Shown: positions 45,076 through 55,601 of the stretch, piece after piece | Layout: each line of letters opens with the position of its first letter | Numbering within the stretch: the stretch's first letter is position 1 | DNA from: Erwinia tasmaniensis Et1/99 | Lineage (GTDB): Bacteria > Pseudomonadota > Gammaproteobacteria > Enterobacterales > Enterobacteriaceae | DNA: 64,000 bases | Assembly: GCF_000026185.1 (NCBI RefSeq) | Contig: NC_010694.1 | Location: forward strand, 744,001 to 808,000 | Direction: 5' to 3' | Made by a program: the position numbers and the translations under genes | The notes under the pieces: model-generated | The model's input: the letters and a program-made list of their open reading frames with translations, nothing else | Databases searched by the model: none | What the model was told of the DNA's origin: nothing

Positions 45076-46236
45076 ATGAACCTGTTTCTAAAAAAACTGT
45101 TAAAAAATGACGCTACCGGCGGCGTGGTACTGATAGTCGCCGCAGCATTTGCCATGTTTCTTGCCAATAACGACAGCACCCGGCACGCCTATCAGGCGAT
45201 GCTTACGCTGCCGGTTCAGTTTCGTTTCGGTGCACTGGATATCAATAAAGATCTGCTCTTATGGATTAACGATGCGCTGATGGCGCTCTTTTTCCTGATG
45301 ATCGGCCTGGAGGTGAAGCGTGAACTGATGATGGGCTCGCTCAAGGGAAGAGAGCGAGCAATGTTTCCGCTGATTGCCGCGCTGGGCGGCATGCTGGCAC
45401 CGGGATTAATTTATGCCGCATTCAATCACCAGGACGCGCAGGCGATCCACGGTTGGGCCATTCCTACCGCCACCGATATTGCGTTTGCTCTGGGCATTCT
45501 TGCCCTGTTGGGGAGCCGCGTACCCGCCGCGCTAAAAATGTTCCTGATGGCGCTGGCGGTGATAGACGACCTGGGGGCGATCGTTATCATTGCCCTGTTC
45601 TATACCAGCGAGCTTTCGCTGATTTCTTTGACCGTGGCGGCTGCCTCCATTGCGGTTTTGGCCGTGCTGAATGGGTGTGGTGTACGTAAAACGTCAGTTT
45701 ATCTGGCCGTGGGGATGGTGCTGTGGGTGGCGGTACTGAAATCCGGCGTACATGCCACGCTGGCCGGGGTAATTGTTGGCCTGTTCATACCGCTCAAGAA
45801 GCAAGAAGGGCACTCCCCGGCGATTGAGCTGGCGCATGGCCTTCACCCCTGGGTCAGCTGGCTGATCCTGCCGCTGTTTGCTTTCGCTAATGCCGGAATT
45901 TCTCTCAGCGGAGTCTCTTTAAATGGCCTGTTCTCTGCCGTGCCGTTGGGGATCACGCTGGGGCTATTCATCGGTAAACCGCTGGGGATCACCCTGATCT
46001 GCTGGCTGGCGGTGAAGCTGAAAATTGCCGCGCTGCCCGAAAATACCCGCCTCATTGATATTGCTGCGGTCGGCGTGCTCTGCGGTATTGGATTTACCAT
46101 GTCGATATTTATCGCTTCGCTGGCGTTTGACGGCGCGCATGAAGAACTGGTGACGCTGGCTAAGCTTGGCATTCTGAGCGGATCGGTGATCTCCGCGCTG
46201 GTTGGCTATACGTTGCTGCGAGTGAAGCTAAGGTAG
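45076..46236 (+). CDS. nhaA: Na+/H+ antiporter NhaA
   Basis: Inner-membrane exchanger of two protons for one sodium, for salt and alkaline tolerance. 386 residues (E. coli 388) with about twelve hydrophobic segments. Asp134 ([11 protein letters not shown]) and the paired Asp164-Asp165 ([15 protein letters not shown]) correspond to the E. coli ion-binding Asp133, 163 and 164. The ATG at 45076 follows a GCGGAG. In E. coli the next gene is nhaR, its activator; it is missing here and a repeat region follows instead. Confidence 0.96.
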   Translation: MNLFLKKLLKNDATGGVVLIVAAAFAMFLANNDSTRHAYQAMLTLPVQFRFGALDINKDLLLWINDALMALFFLMIGLEVKRELMMGSLKGRERAMFPLIAALGGMLAPGLIYAAFNHQDAQAIHGWAIPTATDIAFALGILALLGSRVPAALKMFLMALAVIDDLGAIVIIALFYTSELSLISLTVAAASIAVLAVLNGCGVRKTSVYLAVGMVLWVAVLKSGVHATLAGVIVGLFIPLKKQEGHSPAIELAHGLHPWVSWLILPLFAFANAGISLSGVSLNGLFSAVPLGITLGLFIGKPLGITLICWLAVKLKIAALPENTRLIDIAAVGVLCGIGFTMSIFIASLAFDGAHEELVTLAKLGILSGSVISALVGYTLLRVKLR

Positions 46237-46319
46237 GGCACGGGGCGGGCTGCACGGTTGGACGGGGTAGCCCGCTCTGCGAGTTTTGCCTGGTGTAACA
46301 GGTTTTTCCATATTGTATG

Positions 46320-46515
46320 GAGTGCAGCGAGCAAAGGTGAGGCAAGGCAAAAATTCACGAAAAAGCGCAGCTTGCCGGAGGCGGTGAGTATTTGAAGTGC
46401 TCTTTTTACACCGAACAGAGTGCAGCGAGCAAAGGTGAGGCAAGGCAAAAATTCACGAAAAAGCGCAGCTTACTGAAGTCAGTGAGCATTTTGAGGCGCT
46501 TTTTAACGCCGCATC
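46320..46515. repeat. Two tandem copies of a ~98-bp intergenic repeat
   Basis: Bases 46320-46373 are repeated exactly at 46418-46471 (54 bp). The following 44 bp (46374-46417 and 46472-46515) are related but diverged. The diverged part can form two small stems in each copy, with paired changes: GCCGGAGGCGGT (46374-46385) against ACTGAAGTCAGT (46472-46483), and GTG...CAC (46397-46411) against GCG...CGC (46496-46509). A perfect hairpin CCATA-TTG-TATGG (46308-46320) precedes copy 1. Short open frames through it on the minus strand are by-products of the repeat. Confidence 0.85.
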
Positions 46516-46551
46516 ACCGCCGCGCAGCAAACGGTCAGGAAGAATGCCAAT

Positions 46552-46576
46552 AAAAAAACCGCCGTATAGGCGGTTT
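46552..46576 (-). terminator. rpsT terminator
   Basis: AAACCGCC at 46556-46563 and GGCGGTTT at 46569-46576 form an 8-bp stem with a 5-nt loop. On the minus strand it is followed by a run of T (TTTTTTTATT), 30 bp past the rpsT stop. Confidence 0.93.
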
Positions 46577-46605
46577 CTTTATCAAAGCTCGACTAACAAG
46601 CAGGC

Positions 46606-46869
46606 TTAAGCCATTTTGCTAATCTGTGCAGTCAAGTTTGCTTTATGACGTGCAGCTTTGTTTTTGTGGATCAGGCCTTTAGCAGCCTGACGGTCCACAA
46701 GTGGTTGCATTTCATTAAATGCATTCTGCGCAGCCGCTTTATCGCCAGTAGCGATAGCCGCGTATACTTTCTTGATAAAAGTACGCATCATTGAACGACG
46801 GCTAGCGTTATGCTTACGACGCTTCTCAGACGTTACGGCGCGTTTCTTAGCTGATTTGATATTAGCCAA
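46606..46869 (-). CDS. rpsT: 30S ribosomal protein S20
   Basis: An 87-residue basic ribosomal protein: [25 protein letters not shown] at the start, [12 protein letters not shown] near the end. The start codon is TTG at 46867-46869, as in E. coli rpsT, where the UUG start takes part in translational autoregulation. A GGAG lies upstream. The frame is open for 45 further codons but that part is leader. Divergent from ribF. Confidence 0.96.
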   Translation of the reverse strand: MANIKSAKKRAVTSEKRRKHNASRRSMMRTFIKKVYAAIATGDKAAAQNAFNEMQPLVDRQAAKGLIHKNKAARHKANLTAQISKMA

Positions 46870-47126
46870 GGTCCAACTCCCAAATAGTTCTATGAGGACA
46901 TTCAAAGGCCGAGGAATATGCCCTTTTCGCCTTCGGTTGTCAATGGATTTGTGCAAATAAGCGCCGGTGAAGCAAAGGCACTTGGTTACGTTTCGATGGC
47001 GCAAGATTCTATCAGCTTCGTCCCGGCTAATACAGCTTAATCACAAGAAAAATATTATCCCGCGCTGGGAGAGCACCATACAGAATGAAATAGCAGGAAG
47101 AAAGCACCAAAGCCGGTATTCGTGGG

Positions 47127-47155
47127 TTAACCTTCAGGGCTGTACAAGGTATAAT
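47127..47155 (+). promoter_or_regulatory. Likely ribF-ileS-lspA promoter
   Basis: A perfect -10 TATAAT at 47150-47155 has TTAACC at 47127-47132 as a weak -35 with 17-bp spacing, 30 bp before the ribF ATG. The remaining rpsT-ribF spacer (46870-47126) should hold the leftward rpsT promoters; nothing else is seen in it. Confidence 0.65.
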
Positions 47156-47184
47156 CCGCCGATTTCCACAAATTTGAGCCAGTT

Positions 47185-48123
47185 ATGAAGTTGATACGCG
47201 GCATACATAACCTTAGAGCGCAGCATCGCGGCTGCGTGCTGACCATCGGCAACTTCGATGGCGTACATCGCGGGCACCTGGCGCTACTTGCGCAGCTGTG
47301 CGCAGAGGGGCGCGAACGCAATTTGCCGGTGATGGTGATGCTGTTTGAACCCCAGCCGTTGGAACTGTTCGCCGCTGAAAAGGCGCCCGCCCGGCTGACG
47401 AGGCTGCGCGAAAAGCTGCGCTATCTGGAACAGGCCGGTGTGGATGCGGTACTCTGTGTGAGCTTTGACCGCCATTTTGCCGCTTACAGTGCGCAACGTT
47501 TTATCACCGATCTGCTGGTCAACAGGCTCGGCGTACAGCTGCTGGCGGTGGGCGATGATTTTCGCTTTGGCGCTGGTCGCCAGGGTGATTTCCTGTTATT
47601 ACAGAAAGCTGGCGTTGAATATGGCTTTGATGTCATCAGCACCCAGACGTTTTGCGACAACGGAAAACGTATCAGCAGCACGGCGGTGCGCCAGGCGCTG
47701 GCGGAAGATAATCTGCCGCTGGCACGGTCACTGCTTGGTCGCCCATTCAGCATTTCTGGTCGTGTGGTGCATGGCGATGCGCTGGGCCGCACCATCGGTT
47801 TTCCTACTGCTAATCTGCCGCTGCGCCGTACCGTTTCCCCGGTCAAAGGGGTTTATGCCGTTGAGGTGCTGGGCCTGGGGCCGCGAGCGCTGCCCGGCGT
47901 AGCGAATATCGGGACACGGCCTACCGTTGCCGGTCTACGTCAACAGCTGGAAGTGCATCTGCTGGACGTTACCATTGACCTTTACGAACGGCATATTGAA
48001 GTGGTACTGCTGGATAAAATACGCGATGAGCAGCGTTTTAACTCGCTCGATGCACTGAAAGAACAAATTGCAAACGATGTTGTGACTGCCAGACGCTTTT
48101 TTGGCCAGTCAACATCGGTTTAA
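47185..48123 (+). CDS. ribF: Bifunctional riboflavin kinase / FAD synthetase
   Basis: Makes FMN then FAD. 312 residues: N-terminal nucleotidyltransferase with LTIGNFDGVHRGHLALL (about 19-35) and ISSTAVRQAL near 165. The C-terminal riboflavin kinase has GRTIGFPTANL and GVANIGTRPTV. First gene of the ribF-ileS-lspA-fkpB-ispH run; 36 bp to ileS. Confidence 0.97.
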   Translation: MKLIRGIHNLRAQHRGCVLTIGNFDGVHRGHLALLAQLCAEGRERNLPVMVMLFEPQPLELFAAEKAPARLTRLREKLRYLEQAGVDAVLCVSFDRHFAAYSAQRFITDLLVNRLGVQLLAVGDDFRFGAGRQGDFLLLQKAGVEYGFDVISTQTFCDNGKRISSTAVRQALAEDNLPLARSLLGRPFSISGRVVHGDALGRTIGFPTANLPLRRTVSPVKGVYAVEVLGLGPRALPGVANIGTRPTVAGLRQQLEVHLLDVTIDLYERHIEVVLLDKIRDEQRFNSLDALKEQIANDVVTARRFFGQSTSV

Positions 48124-48159
48124 GTTTAAACAGAACCGACATACGGAACCGAGAATCTG

Positions 48160-50976
48160 ATGAGTGACTATAAATCTACCCTGAATTTGCCGGAAACGGG
48201 GTTCCCAATGCGTGGCGACCTGGCCAAACGCGAACCGGGCATGCTGCAACGCTGGTATGATGACAAGCTGTACAGCATCATCCGCGAAGCCAAAAAAGGG
48301 AAAAAAACCTTTATTCTGCACGATGGCCCTCCCTACGCTAACGGCAGCATTCATATTGGTCACTCGGTTAACAAGATCCTGAAAGATATTATCGTTAAGT
48401 CGAAAGGCATGGCGGGCTATGACTCACCTTATGTCCCAGGCTGGGACTGCCACGGCCTGCCGATTGAGCATAAAGTGGAGCAGACCATCGGCAAGCCGGG
48501 CGAGAAGGTCAGCGCGGCGGAATTCCGTGCGGCCTGCCGTCAATACGCCGCCGAGCAGGTGGAAGGCCAGAAGGCGGACTTTATCCGTCTGGGCGTGCTG
48601 GGCGACTGGGATCGTCCTTACCTGACGATGGACTTCAAAACCGAAGCCAACATCATCCGCGCGCTGGGCAAAATCATCGGCAACGGCCATCTGCACAAAG
48701 GTGCCAAACCGGTACACTGGTGCCTGGACTGCCGCTCCGCGTTGGCGGAAGCGGAAGTGGAGTATTACGATAAAACCTCTCCCTCTATTGACGTGATGTT
48801 TGACGCCGTGGATAAAGACGCGGTGCAGGCCAAATTTGGCGCAGCCCACGTCAATGGCCCGATTTCACTGGTTATCTGGACCACCACGCCGTGGACCATG
48901 CCGGCTAACCGTGCCATCTCCCTGCATCCTGAATTCGACTATCAGCTGGTTCAGGTCGAAGGTCGGGCGCTGATCCTTGCCAAAGATATGGTCGACAGCG
49001 TGATGAAGCGCGTTGGCGTAACGCAATGGACCGTGCTGGGCGACGTGCAGGGCGCGGCGCTGGAGCTGATGGGCTTCCAGCATCCGTTCTTAGCTCACGT
49101 TTCTCCGGTGGTGCTGGGCGAGCATGTGACGCTGGAAGCCGGTACGGGTGCGGTGCACACCGCCCCGGGCCACGGCCCGGACGACTATGTTATCGGGCAG
49201 AAGTACGGCATTGAAACCGCCAATCCGGTTGGGCCAGACGGCAGCTTCTTACCGGGCACTTACCCCACGCTCGACGGCCTGAACGTGTTTAAAGCCAATG
49301 ACACGATCGTTGAACTGCTGCGTGAAAAGGGCGCACTGCTGCACCTTGAAAAACTGCATCACAGCTACCCGCACTGCTGGCGTCACAAAACCCCGATCAT
49401 TTTCCGCGCCACGCCGCAGTGGTTTATCAGCATGGATCAGAAGGGACTGCGTGCGCAGTCGCTGAAGGAGATCAAAGGCGTGCAGTGGATCCCGGACTGG
49501 GGCCAGGCACGTATTGAATCGATGGTCGCCAACCGTCCCGACTGGTGCATCTCGCGCCAGCGTACCTGGGGCGTACCGATGGCGCTGTTCGTGCATAAAG
49601 ACACCGAGCAGCTGCACCCGGATTCGCTGGAGCTGATGGAAAAAGTGGCCCTGCGCGTAGAGCAGGACGGCATTCAGGCGTGGTGGGATCTCGATGCCCG
49701 CGAACTGATGGGCGCGGACGCTGACAACTACGTCAAGGTGCCGGATACGCTGGACGTGTGGTTCGACTCGGGTTCAACCAGCTATTCAGTGGTTGATGCG
49801 CGCCCTGAATTTGGCGGCAGCGCGCCGGATCTGTATCTGGAAGGTTCCGACCAGCATCGCGGCTGGTTTATGTCGTCATTAATGATTTCCACGGCGATGA
49901 AAGGCAAAGCGCCGTATCGCCAGGTACTGACTCACGGGTTCACCGTCGATGGTCAGGGCCGCAAGATGTCAAAATCGCTGGGTAACACCGTCAGCCCGCA
50001 GGATGTGATGAACAAGCTGGGTGCTGATATTCTGCGCCTGTGGGTGGCATCCACCGATTACTCCGGTGAAATTGCCGTTTCCGACGAAATCCTTAAACGC
50101 TCCGCCGACAGCTATCGCCGTATCCGCAACACCGCGCGTTTCCTGCTGGCTAACCTCGCCGGGTTCAATCCTGAAACCGATAAGGTTAAACCGGAAGAGA
50201 TGGTGGTGGTTGACCGCTGGGCGGTAGGGCGTGCGCTGGCGGCACAGAATGATATCGTCGCTTCATACGAAGCTTACGACTTCCATGAAGTGGTGCAGCG
50301 CCTGATGCAGTTCTGCTCGGTTGAGATGGGCTCCTTCTATCTGGATATCATCAAAGACCGCCAGTACACCGCCAAAGCCGATGGCCTGGCGCGCCGCAGC
50401 TGCCAGACCGCGCTGTGGTACATCGTTGAAGCGCTGGTGCGTTGGATGGCACCGATCATGTCCTTCACCGCGGATGAAATCTGGGGCTATCTGCCGGGCA
50501 AACGTGCGCAGTACGTGTTTACCGAAGAGTGGTTTGACGGCCTGTTCAGCCTGGAGGATAACCAGCCGATGAACGATGCCTACTGGGCTGAGCTGTTGAA
50601 AGTACGTGGTGAAGTCAACAAGGTTATTGAGCAGGCGCGTGCCGACAAGCGCGTGGGCGGTTCGCTGGAAGCCAGCGTGACGCTGTATGCCGATGCGCAG
50701 CTGGCGGAAAAACTCACCAGCCTCGGTGAAGAGCTGCGCTTTGTGCTGCTGACATCAGGGGCTGAAGTGGCGGATTATGCAGGGGCCCCCGACGACGCTC
50801 AACAGAGTGAAACGGTGAAAGGCCTGAAAATTGCCCTGCGTAAAGCGGAAGGTGAGAAGTGTCCGCGCTGCTGGCACTACACCAGCGATATCGGTCAAAA
50901 TGCCGAACACGCTGATATGTGCGGTCGCTGTGTGACTAACGTCGCCGGCAGTGGTGAAGAGCGTAAGTTTGCATGA
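48160..50976 (+). CDS. ileS: Isoleucyl-tRNA synthetase
   Basis: Class I synthetase of 938 residues, identical in length to E. coli IleS. HIGH motif as [12 protein letters not shown] (about 58-69); KMSKS motif in [11 protein letters not shown] near 602. The editing domain is present ([17 protein letters not shown] [11 protein letters not shown] at about 242-252). The C-terminal zinc site is formed by CPRCW and CGRCV. Its TGA overlaps the lspA start region (ATGATGA), coupling the two. Confidence 0.98.
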
Positions 50977-51482
50977 TGAGTAAACCCGTTCTCTCAACCG
51001 GATTGCGCTGGCTGTGGCTGGTGCTGGTGGTGATCGCCATTGATTTCGTCAGCAAGCAGTGGATTATGAATAATCTGATGCTGCACGAATCGATGCCGGT
51101 GATGCCGTTCTTCAACTTCTTTTACGCCCATAACTATGGCGCGGCGTTCAGTTTCCTTGCCGATAAGGGCGGCTGGCAGCGCTGGTTCTTCGCCGGTATC
51201 GCCGTCGCTATCGTCGTGGTGCTGCTGGTGATGATGTACCGCAGCAAAGCCAGCGACAGGCTGAATAATATTGCCTATGCGCTGATTGTTGGCGGCGCGT
51301 TGGGTAACCTGTTCGACCGCGCATATCACGGTTTTGTCGTCGATTTTATCGACTTCACTATCGGAGACTGGCATTTTGCCACGTTTAATATTGCCGACTG
51401 CGGTATCTGTATCGGTGCCGCGCTGATCGTACTGGAAGGGTTTATCAACCCGACCAGTAAACGGTCTGAGCATAAAGGGTAA
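50976..51482 (+). CDS. lspA: Lipoprotein signal peptidase II LspA
   Basis: Inner-membrane aspartyl protease that cleaves prolipoprotein signal peptides. 168 residues, four hydrophobic segments. Catalytic Asp123 (VVDFIDF) and Asp141 ([15 protein letters not shown]), with NYGAAFSFL and [10 protein letters not shown] conserved. Two overlapping ATGs are possible (50973, 50976); the second aligns with the usual N-terminus and overlaps the ileS stop by one base. It would process the two lipoproteins encoded in this window. Confidence 0.96.
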
Positions 51483-51485
51483 CGC

Positions 51486-51956
51486 ATGAGCGATTCTGTA
51501 CAGAGTAACAGCGCGGTGCTGGTGCATTTCACGCTAAAACTGGCGGACGGTTCGACGGCGGAATCCACGCGTAATAACGCTAAGCCCGCGCTGTTTCGTC
51601 TGGGAGACGGTAGCCTGTCTCCGGCGCTGGAAAATCATCTTATCGGGCTGTCGGTCGGCGGTAAGGCGGCGTTCGCGCTGGAGGCACAAGACGCGTTCGG
51701 CAGCATCAGCCCGGACCTGATCCAGTACTTTTCGCGTCGTGACTTCGTCGACGCGGGGGAGCCGGAAATCGGCGCCATCATGCTGTTCAGCGGCATGGAC
51801 GGCAATGAAATGCCGGGGGTTATTCGTGAGATCTCCGGCGATTCTATCACCGTCGATTTCAACCATCCGCTTGCCGGACAGACCATTCATTTCGACATCG
51901 ACGTGCTTGAAATCGATCCGCACCTGGAGATGAGCAATGCAGATCCTGTTGGCTAA
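51486..51956 (+). CDS. fkpB: FKBP-type peptidyl-prolyl isomerase FkpB (SlpA)
   Basis: A 156-residue cytoplasmic SlyD-like FKBP isomerase. [18 protein letters not shown] opens the FKBP fold; [28 protein letters not shown] forms the flap region and [20 protein letters not shown] the C-terminal strand. Start 3 nt after lspA; its 3' end overlaps ispH by 20 bp. Confidence 0.95.
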
Positions 51957-52890
51957 TCCGCGTGGTTTCTGCGCGGGCGTTGATCGCGCTATCAGCATCG
52001 TGGAGCGTGCGCTGGAAATGTATGGCGCGCCGATCTACGTGCGTCATGAGGTGGTGCATAACCGCTACGTGGTCAATAGCCTGCGCGAACGCGGCGCAAT
52101 CTTTATTGAAGAGATTGATGAGGTTCCGGACGGTTCAATCCTGATCTTCTCCGCCCACGGCGTTTCCCAGGCGGTGCGCGCCGAAGCCAAAGCGCGTGCC
52201 TTAACCATGCTGTTTGACGCCACCTGCCCGCTGGTCACTAAGGTACATATGGAAGTGGCGCGTGCCAGCCGTAAGGGCACCGAGGCCATTCTGATTGGCC
52301 ATGCGGGCCATCCGGAAGTCGAAGGCACCATGGGGCAGTACAATAACCCGCAGGGGGGCATGTACCTGGTTGAACAGCCGGGCGATGTGCAAAATCTACA
52401 GGTTAAGGATGAAGATAATCTGTGCTTTATGACGCAGACCACGCTGTCGGTTGACGACACCAGTGACGTGATCGACGCCCTGCGTGCGCGCTTCCCTAAA
52501 ATTGTCGGGCCGCGTAAAGACGATATTTGCTATGCCACCACCAATCGTCAGGAAGCGGTCAGAACCCTGGCGCGCGATGCTGACGTGGTGCTGGTAGTCG
52601 GCTCAAAGAACTCATCAAACTCTAATCGCCTGGCGGAACTGGCCCAGCGTGCCGGCAAGCTGGCGCGGCTGATCGATTCCGCCGAGGATATTCAGGAAGC
52701 GTGGGTGAAAGGCGTAAGCTGCGTTGGCGTTACCGCCGGGGCTTCCGCGCCGGATATACTGGTGCAGCAGGTGATCCAGCGGCTCAACGAGCTGGGCGGC
52801 GTGGACGCCGTTGAGCTGATTGGCCGTGAAGAAAATATCATTTTCGAAGTGCCGAAAGAGCTGCGCGTAGAGGTTAAACAGCTGGACTAA
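51937..52890 (+). CDS. ispH: 4-hydroxy-3-methylbut-2-enyl diphosphate reductase IspH
   Basis: Final enzyme of the MEP isoprenoid pathway, making IPP and DMAPP. 317 residues; the three iron-sulfur ligands are in NPRGFCAGV (Cys12), [11 protein letters not shown] (Cys96) and [11 protein letters not shown] (Cys197). [10 protein letters not shown] and HGVS motifs and [11 protein letters not shown] near 225 are also present. Overlaps fkpB, so translation is coupled. E. coli has rihC next; here the operon ends with a terminator. Confidence 0.97.
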
Positions 52891-52896
52891 TCCGTC

Positions 52897-52927
52897 AGGG
52901 GCGCGAATTTGGCGCCCCTTTTTTTTG
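52897..52927 (+). terminator. Terminator of the ribF-ispH operon
   Basis: AGGGGCGC at 52897-52904 pairs with GCGCCCCT at 52912-52919 around a 7-nt loop, followed by a run of eight T. It is 6 bp past the ispH stop. Confidence 0.95.
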
Positions 52928-53141
52928 CATACCACGACATTGGGCGCATTTTATTCAGGTTTTCATCTCGTACGATCCTTATCCCACCCTTCCCTTTTCC
53001 TCATTTCGTCAAAATCTGTTTTACTGATAATCATCTCTCTCTGGCGTAAAATTCTTATAGCAGAGTGGTAATAGTGGTGCAGGGATTAACGCATGATTAA
53101 CCTGTACAGGTTATAAAGGCATAGATATCAGTCAGGAATGA

Positions 53142-53969
<828 letters not shown>

Positions 53970-54019
53970 GCGGTGAGTACAGTTTTTGATATGGGTTGTT
54001 TTGTTTTAAATTAATGACT

Positions 54020-54052
54020 AAAAAGGGTAATTATTTTATTGCCCTTTTTTTA
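54020..54052 (+). terminator. dapB terminator
   Basis: AAAAAGGGTAAT at 54020-54031 pairs with ATTGCCCTTTTT at 54038-54049 (one T-G wobble), with a 6-nt loop and more T after it, about 50 bp past the dapB stop. Confidence 0.85.
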
Positions 54053-54300
54053 TTGAAAAAATGACGTTTTTTTATGTATTTTGTTTCCAGATGTCTGTAA
54101 TGACTATTTCTGGTGTCTTTTCTTCGACGCTATTTGCTGTTTTTGACCATTTGGTCTGTTTTTTAAGTCTTAAAACGTCTGGAAACCAGTATCAGGGGCA
54201 GGCAATCGATTTTATGACCAGGATATGTGGCATTTTCAGCGCCAAATCTTCGTTTTTTGCTTCAGTGAGTTAAAAACGATAAAAAACCTACCCTGTGGGG
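54053..54300. other. AT-rich dapB-carA spacer with a long inverted repeat
   Basis: T-rich sequence without a supported gene. GTTTCCAGA (54083-54091) and TCTGGAAAC (54178-54186) are perfect inverted repeats about 86 bp apart, and GACCA-TT-TGGTC (54145-54156) lies between them. A 70-codon frame crosses it but has no ribosome-binding site or recognisable product. Confidence 0.5.
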
Positions 54301-54329
54301 TAGACATTAGCAGGGGGTATCATTAGAAT
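54301..54329 (+). promoter_or_regulatory. carAB upstream promoter P1
   Basis: TAGACA (54301-54306) and TAGAAT (54324-54329) are spaced by 17 bp. The following GCGCGCAATTTGCC is the same as downstream of E. coli carA P1, the pyrimidine/purine-controlled promoter. About 110 bp before the carA start. Confidence 0.75.
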
Positions 54330-54372
54330 GCGCGCAATTTGCCAAAAACTGAGCAGTCAGGCAGTTTTTGCA

Positions 54373-54402
54373 TTGATTTTGGCTAGGTTCCTGAATTAAT
54401 AT
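54373..54402 (+). promoter_or_regulatory. carAB downstream promoter P2
   Basis: TTGATT (54373-54378) with TTAATAT (54396-54402) at about 17-18 bp forms a second promoter whose -10 lies inside the first ARG box, as in E. coli carAB P2, so ArgR binding would block it. Confidence 0.65.
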
Positions 54403-54429
54403 GCAGATAATATGACTGTTTATTCCCTG
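54391..54429 (+). promoter_or_regulatory. Tandem ArgR operators (ARG boxes) of carAB
   Basis: CTGAATTAATATGCAGAT (54391-54408) and ATGACTGTTTATTCCCTG (54412-54429) are two 18-bp ARG-box-like sequences separated by exactly 3 bp, the spacing required for the ArgR hexamer. The sequence follows the E. coli carAB operator closely. Confidence 0.85.
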
Positions 54430-54438
54430 GAGGATGTT

Positions 54439-55587
54439 TTGATTAAGTCAGCGCTTTTGGTTCTGGAAGACGGAACCCAATTCCACGGTCGGGCCATAGG
54501 GGCAATCGGATCGGCAGTGGGAGAAGTTGTTTTCAACACTTCAATGACCGGTTATCAAGAAATCCTCACCGATCCTTCCTATTCTCGCCAAATCGTTACT
54601 CTCACTTATCCCCATATCGGCAATGTCGGCACCAACTCCGCTGATGAAGAATCAACTCAGGTTCATGCGGCAGGTCTGGTTATCCGCGACTTACCGCTGA
54701 TTGCCAGCAACTATCGCAATGAGGAAGGCCTGTCTGAATATCTGATTCGCCACAACATTGTCGCTATTGCCGATATCGATACACGCAAACTGACTCGTCT
54801 GCTGCGTGAAAAAGGGGCACAAAACGGCTGTATCATTGCCGGCGATGCGCTGGACGCCGCCGTAGCGCTGGAAAAGGCGCGCGCGTTTCCGGGCCTGAAA
54901 GGGATGGACCTGGCAAAAGAGGTGACCACACCGGAAGCCTATACGTGGTTACAGGGTAGCTGGACGCTGGAAGAAGAGCTGCCGAAGGCAAAAGCCGAAA
55001 GTGACCTGCCGTACCATGTGGTGGCTTACGACTACGGCGTGAAGCGCAACATCTTGCGTATGCTGGTCGACCGCGGCTGCCGCCTGACGGTGGTGCCCGC
55101 CCAAACCCGTGCAGAAGACGTGCTGAAACTTAATCCGGACGGCGTGTTCCTCTCAAACGGCCCGGGCGACCCGGAGCCGTGCGACTATGCGATTACGGCG
55201 ATTAACCGTCTGCTGGAAACCGACATTCCAGTATTTGGTATTTGCCTCGGCCATCAGCTGCTGGCACTTTCCAGCGGTGCCAGGACGGTAAAAATGAAAC
55301 TCGGCCACCACGGCGGTAACCATCCGGTGAAAGATCACGATAACAACACGGTGATGATCACCGCGCAGAACCATGGTTTTGCCGTCGACGACAGCCACCT
55401 TCCGGCTAATCTGCGCGTTACCCATACCTCACTGTTTGACCACACGGTACAGGGCATTCACCGCACCGATAAAGCGGCCTTCAGCTTCCAGGGCCACCCG
55501 GAAGCGAGCCCAGGCCCGCATGATGCGGCCCCGTTGTTCGATCACTTCATCGAACTGATTGAAGCCTACCGTTCGACTGCCAAATAA
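54439..55587 (+). CDS. carA: Carbamoyl-phosphate synthase small (glutaminase) subunit
   Basis: Releases ammonia from glutamine for carbamoyl phosphate, the shared precursor of arginine and pyrimidines. The 382 residues from TTG at 54439 equal the E. coli protein ([21 protein letters not shown]), and a GGAGG lies 5 nt upstream (54429-54433). An ATG nine codons earlier is not used, because it sits inside the second ARG box and lacks a Shine-Dalgarno. Class I amidotransferase nucleophile in [12 protein letters not shown] near residue 269, with His-Pro-Glu in [13 protein letters not shown]. Confidence 0.96.
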   Translation: MIKSALLVLEDGTQFHGRAIGAIGSAVGEVVFNTSMTGYQEILTDPSYSRQIVTLTYPHIGNVGTNSADEESTQVHAAGLVIRDLPLIASNYRNEEGLSEYLIRHNIVAIADIDTRKLTRLLREKGAQNGCIIAGDALDAAVALEKARAFPGLKGMDLAKEVTTPEAYTWLQGSWTLEEELPKAKAESDLPYHVVAYDYGVKRNILRMLVDRGCRLTVVPAQTRAEDVLKLNPDGVFLSNGPGDPEPCDYAITAINRLLETDIPVFGICLGHQLLALSSGARTVKMKLGHHGGNHPVKDHDNNTVMITAQNHGFAVDDSHLPANLRVTHTSLFDHTVQGIHRTDKAAFSFQGHPEASPGPHDAAPLFDHFIELIEAYRSTAK

Positions 55588-55601
55588 TCAGGAGCGAAAA
55601 A

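Noticed and set aside
46160..46448. Small minus-strand frames (MPHLCSLHS...) after nhaA
   Set aside because: They arise from the duplicated intergenic repeat, share its copies, and lack ribosome-binding sites.
54061..54273. 70-codon plus-strand frame between dapB and carA
   Set aside because: Phe/Ser-rich product of T-rich DNA, begins in the dapB terminator tail and lacks a ribosome-binding site.
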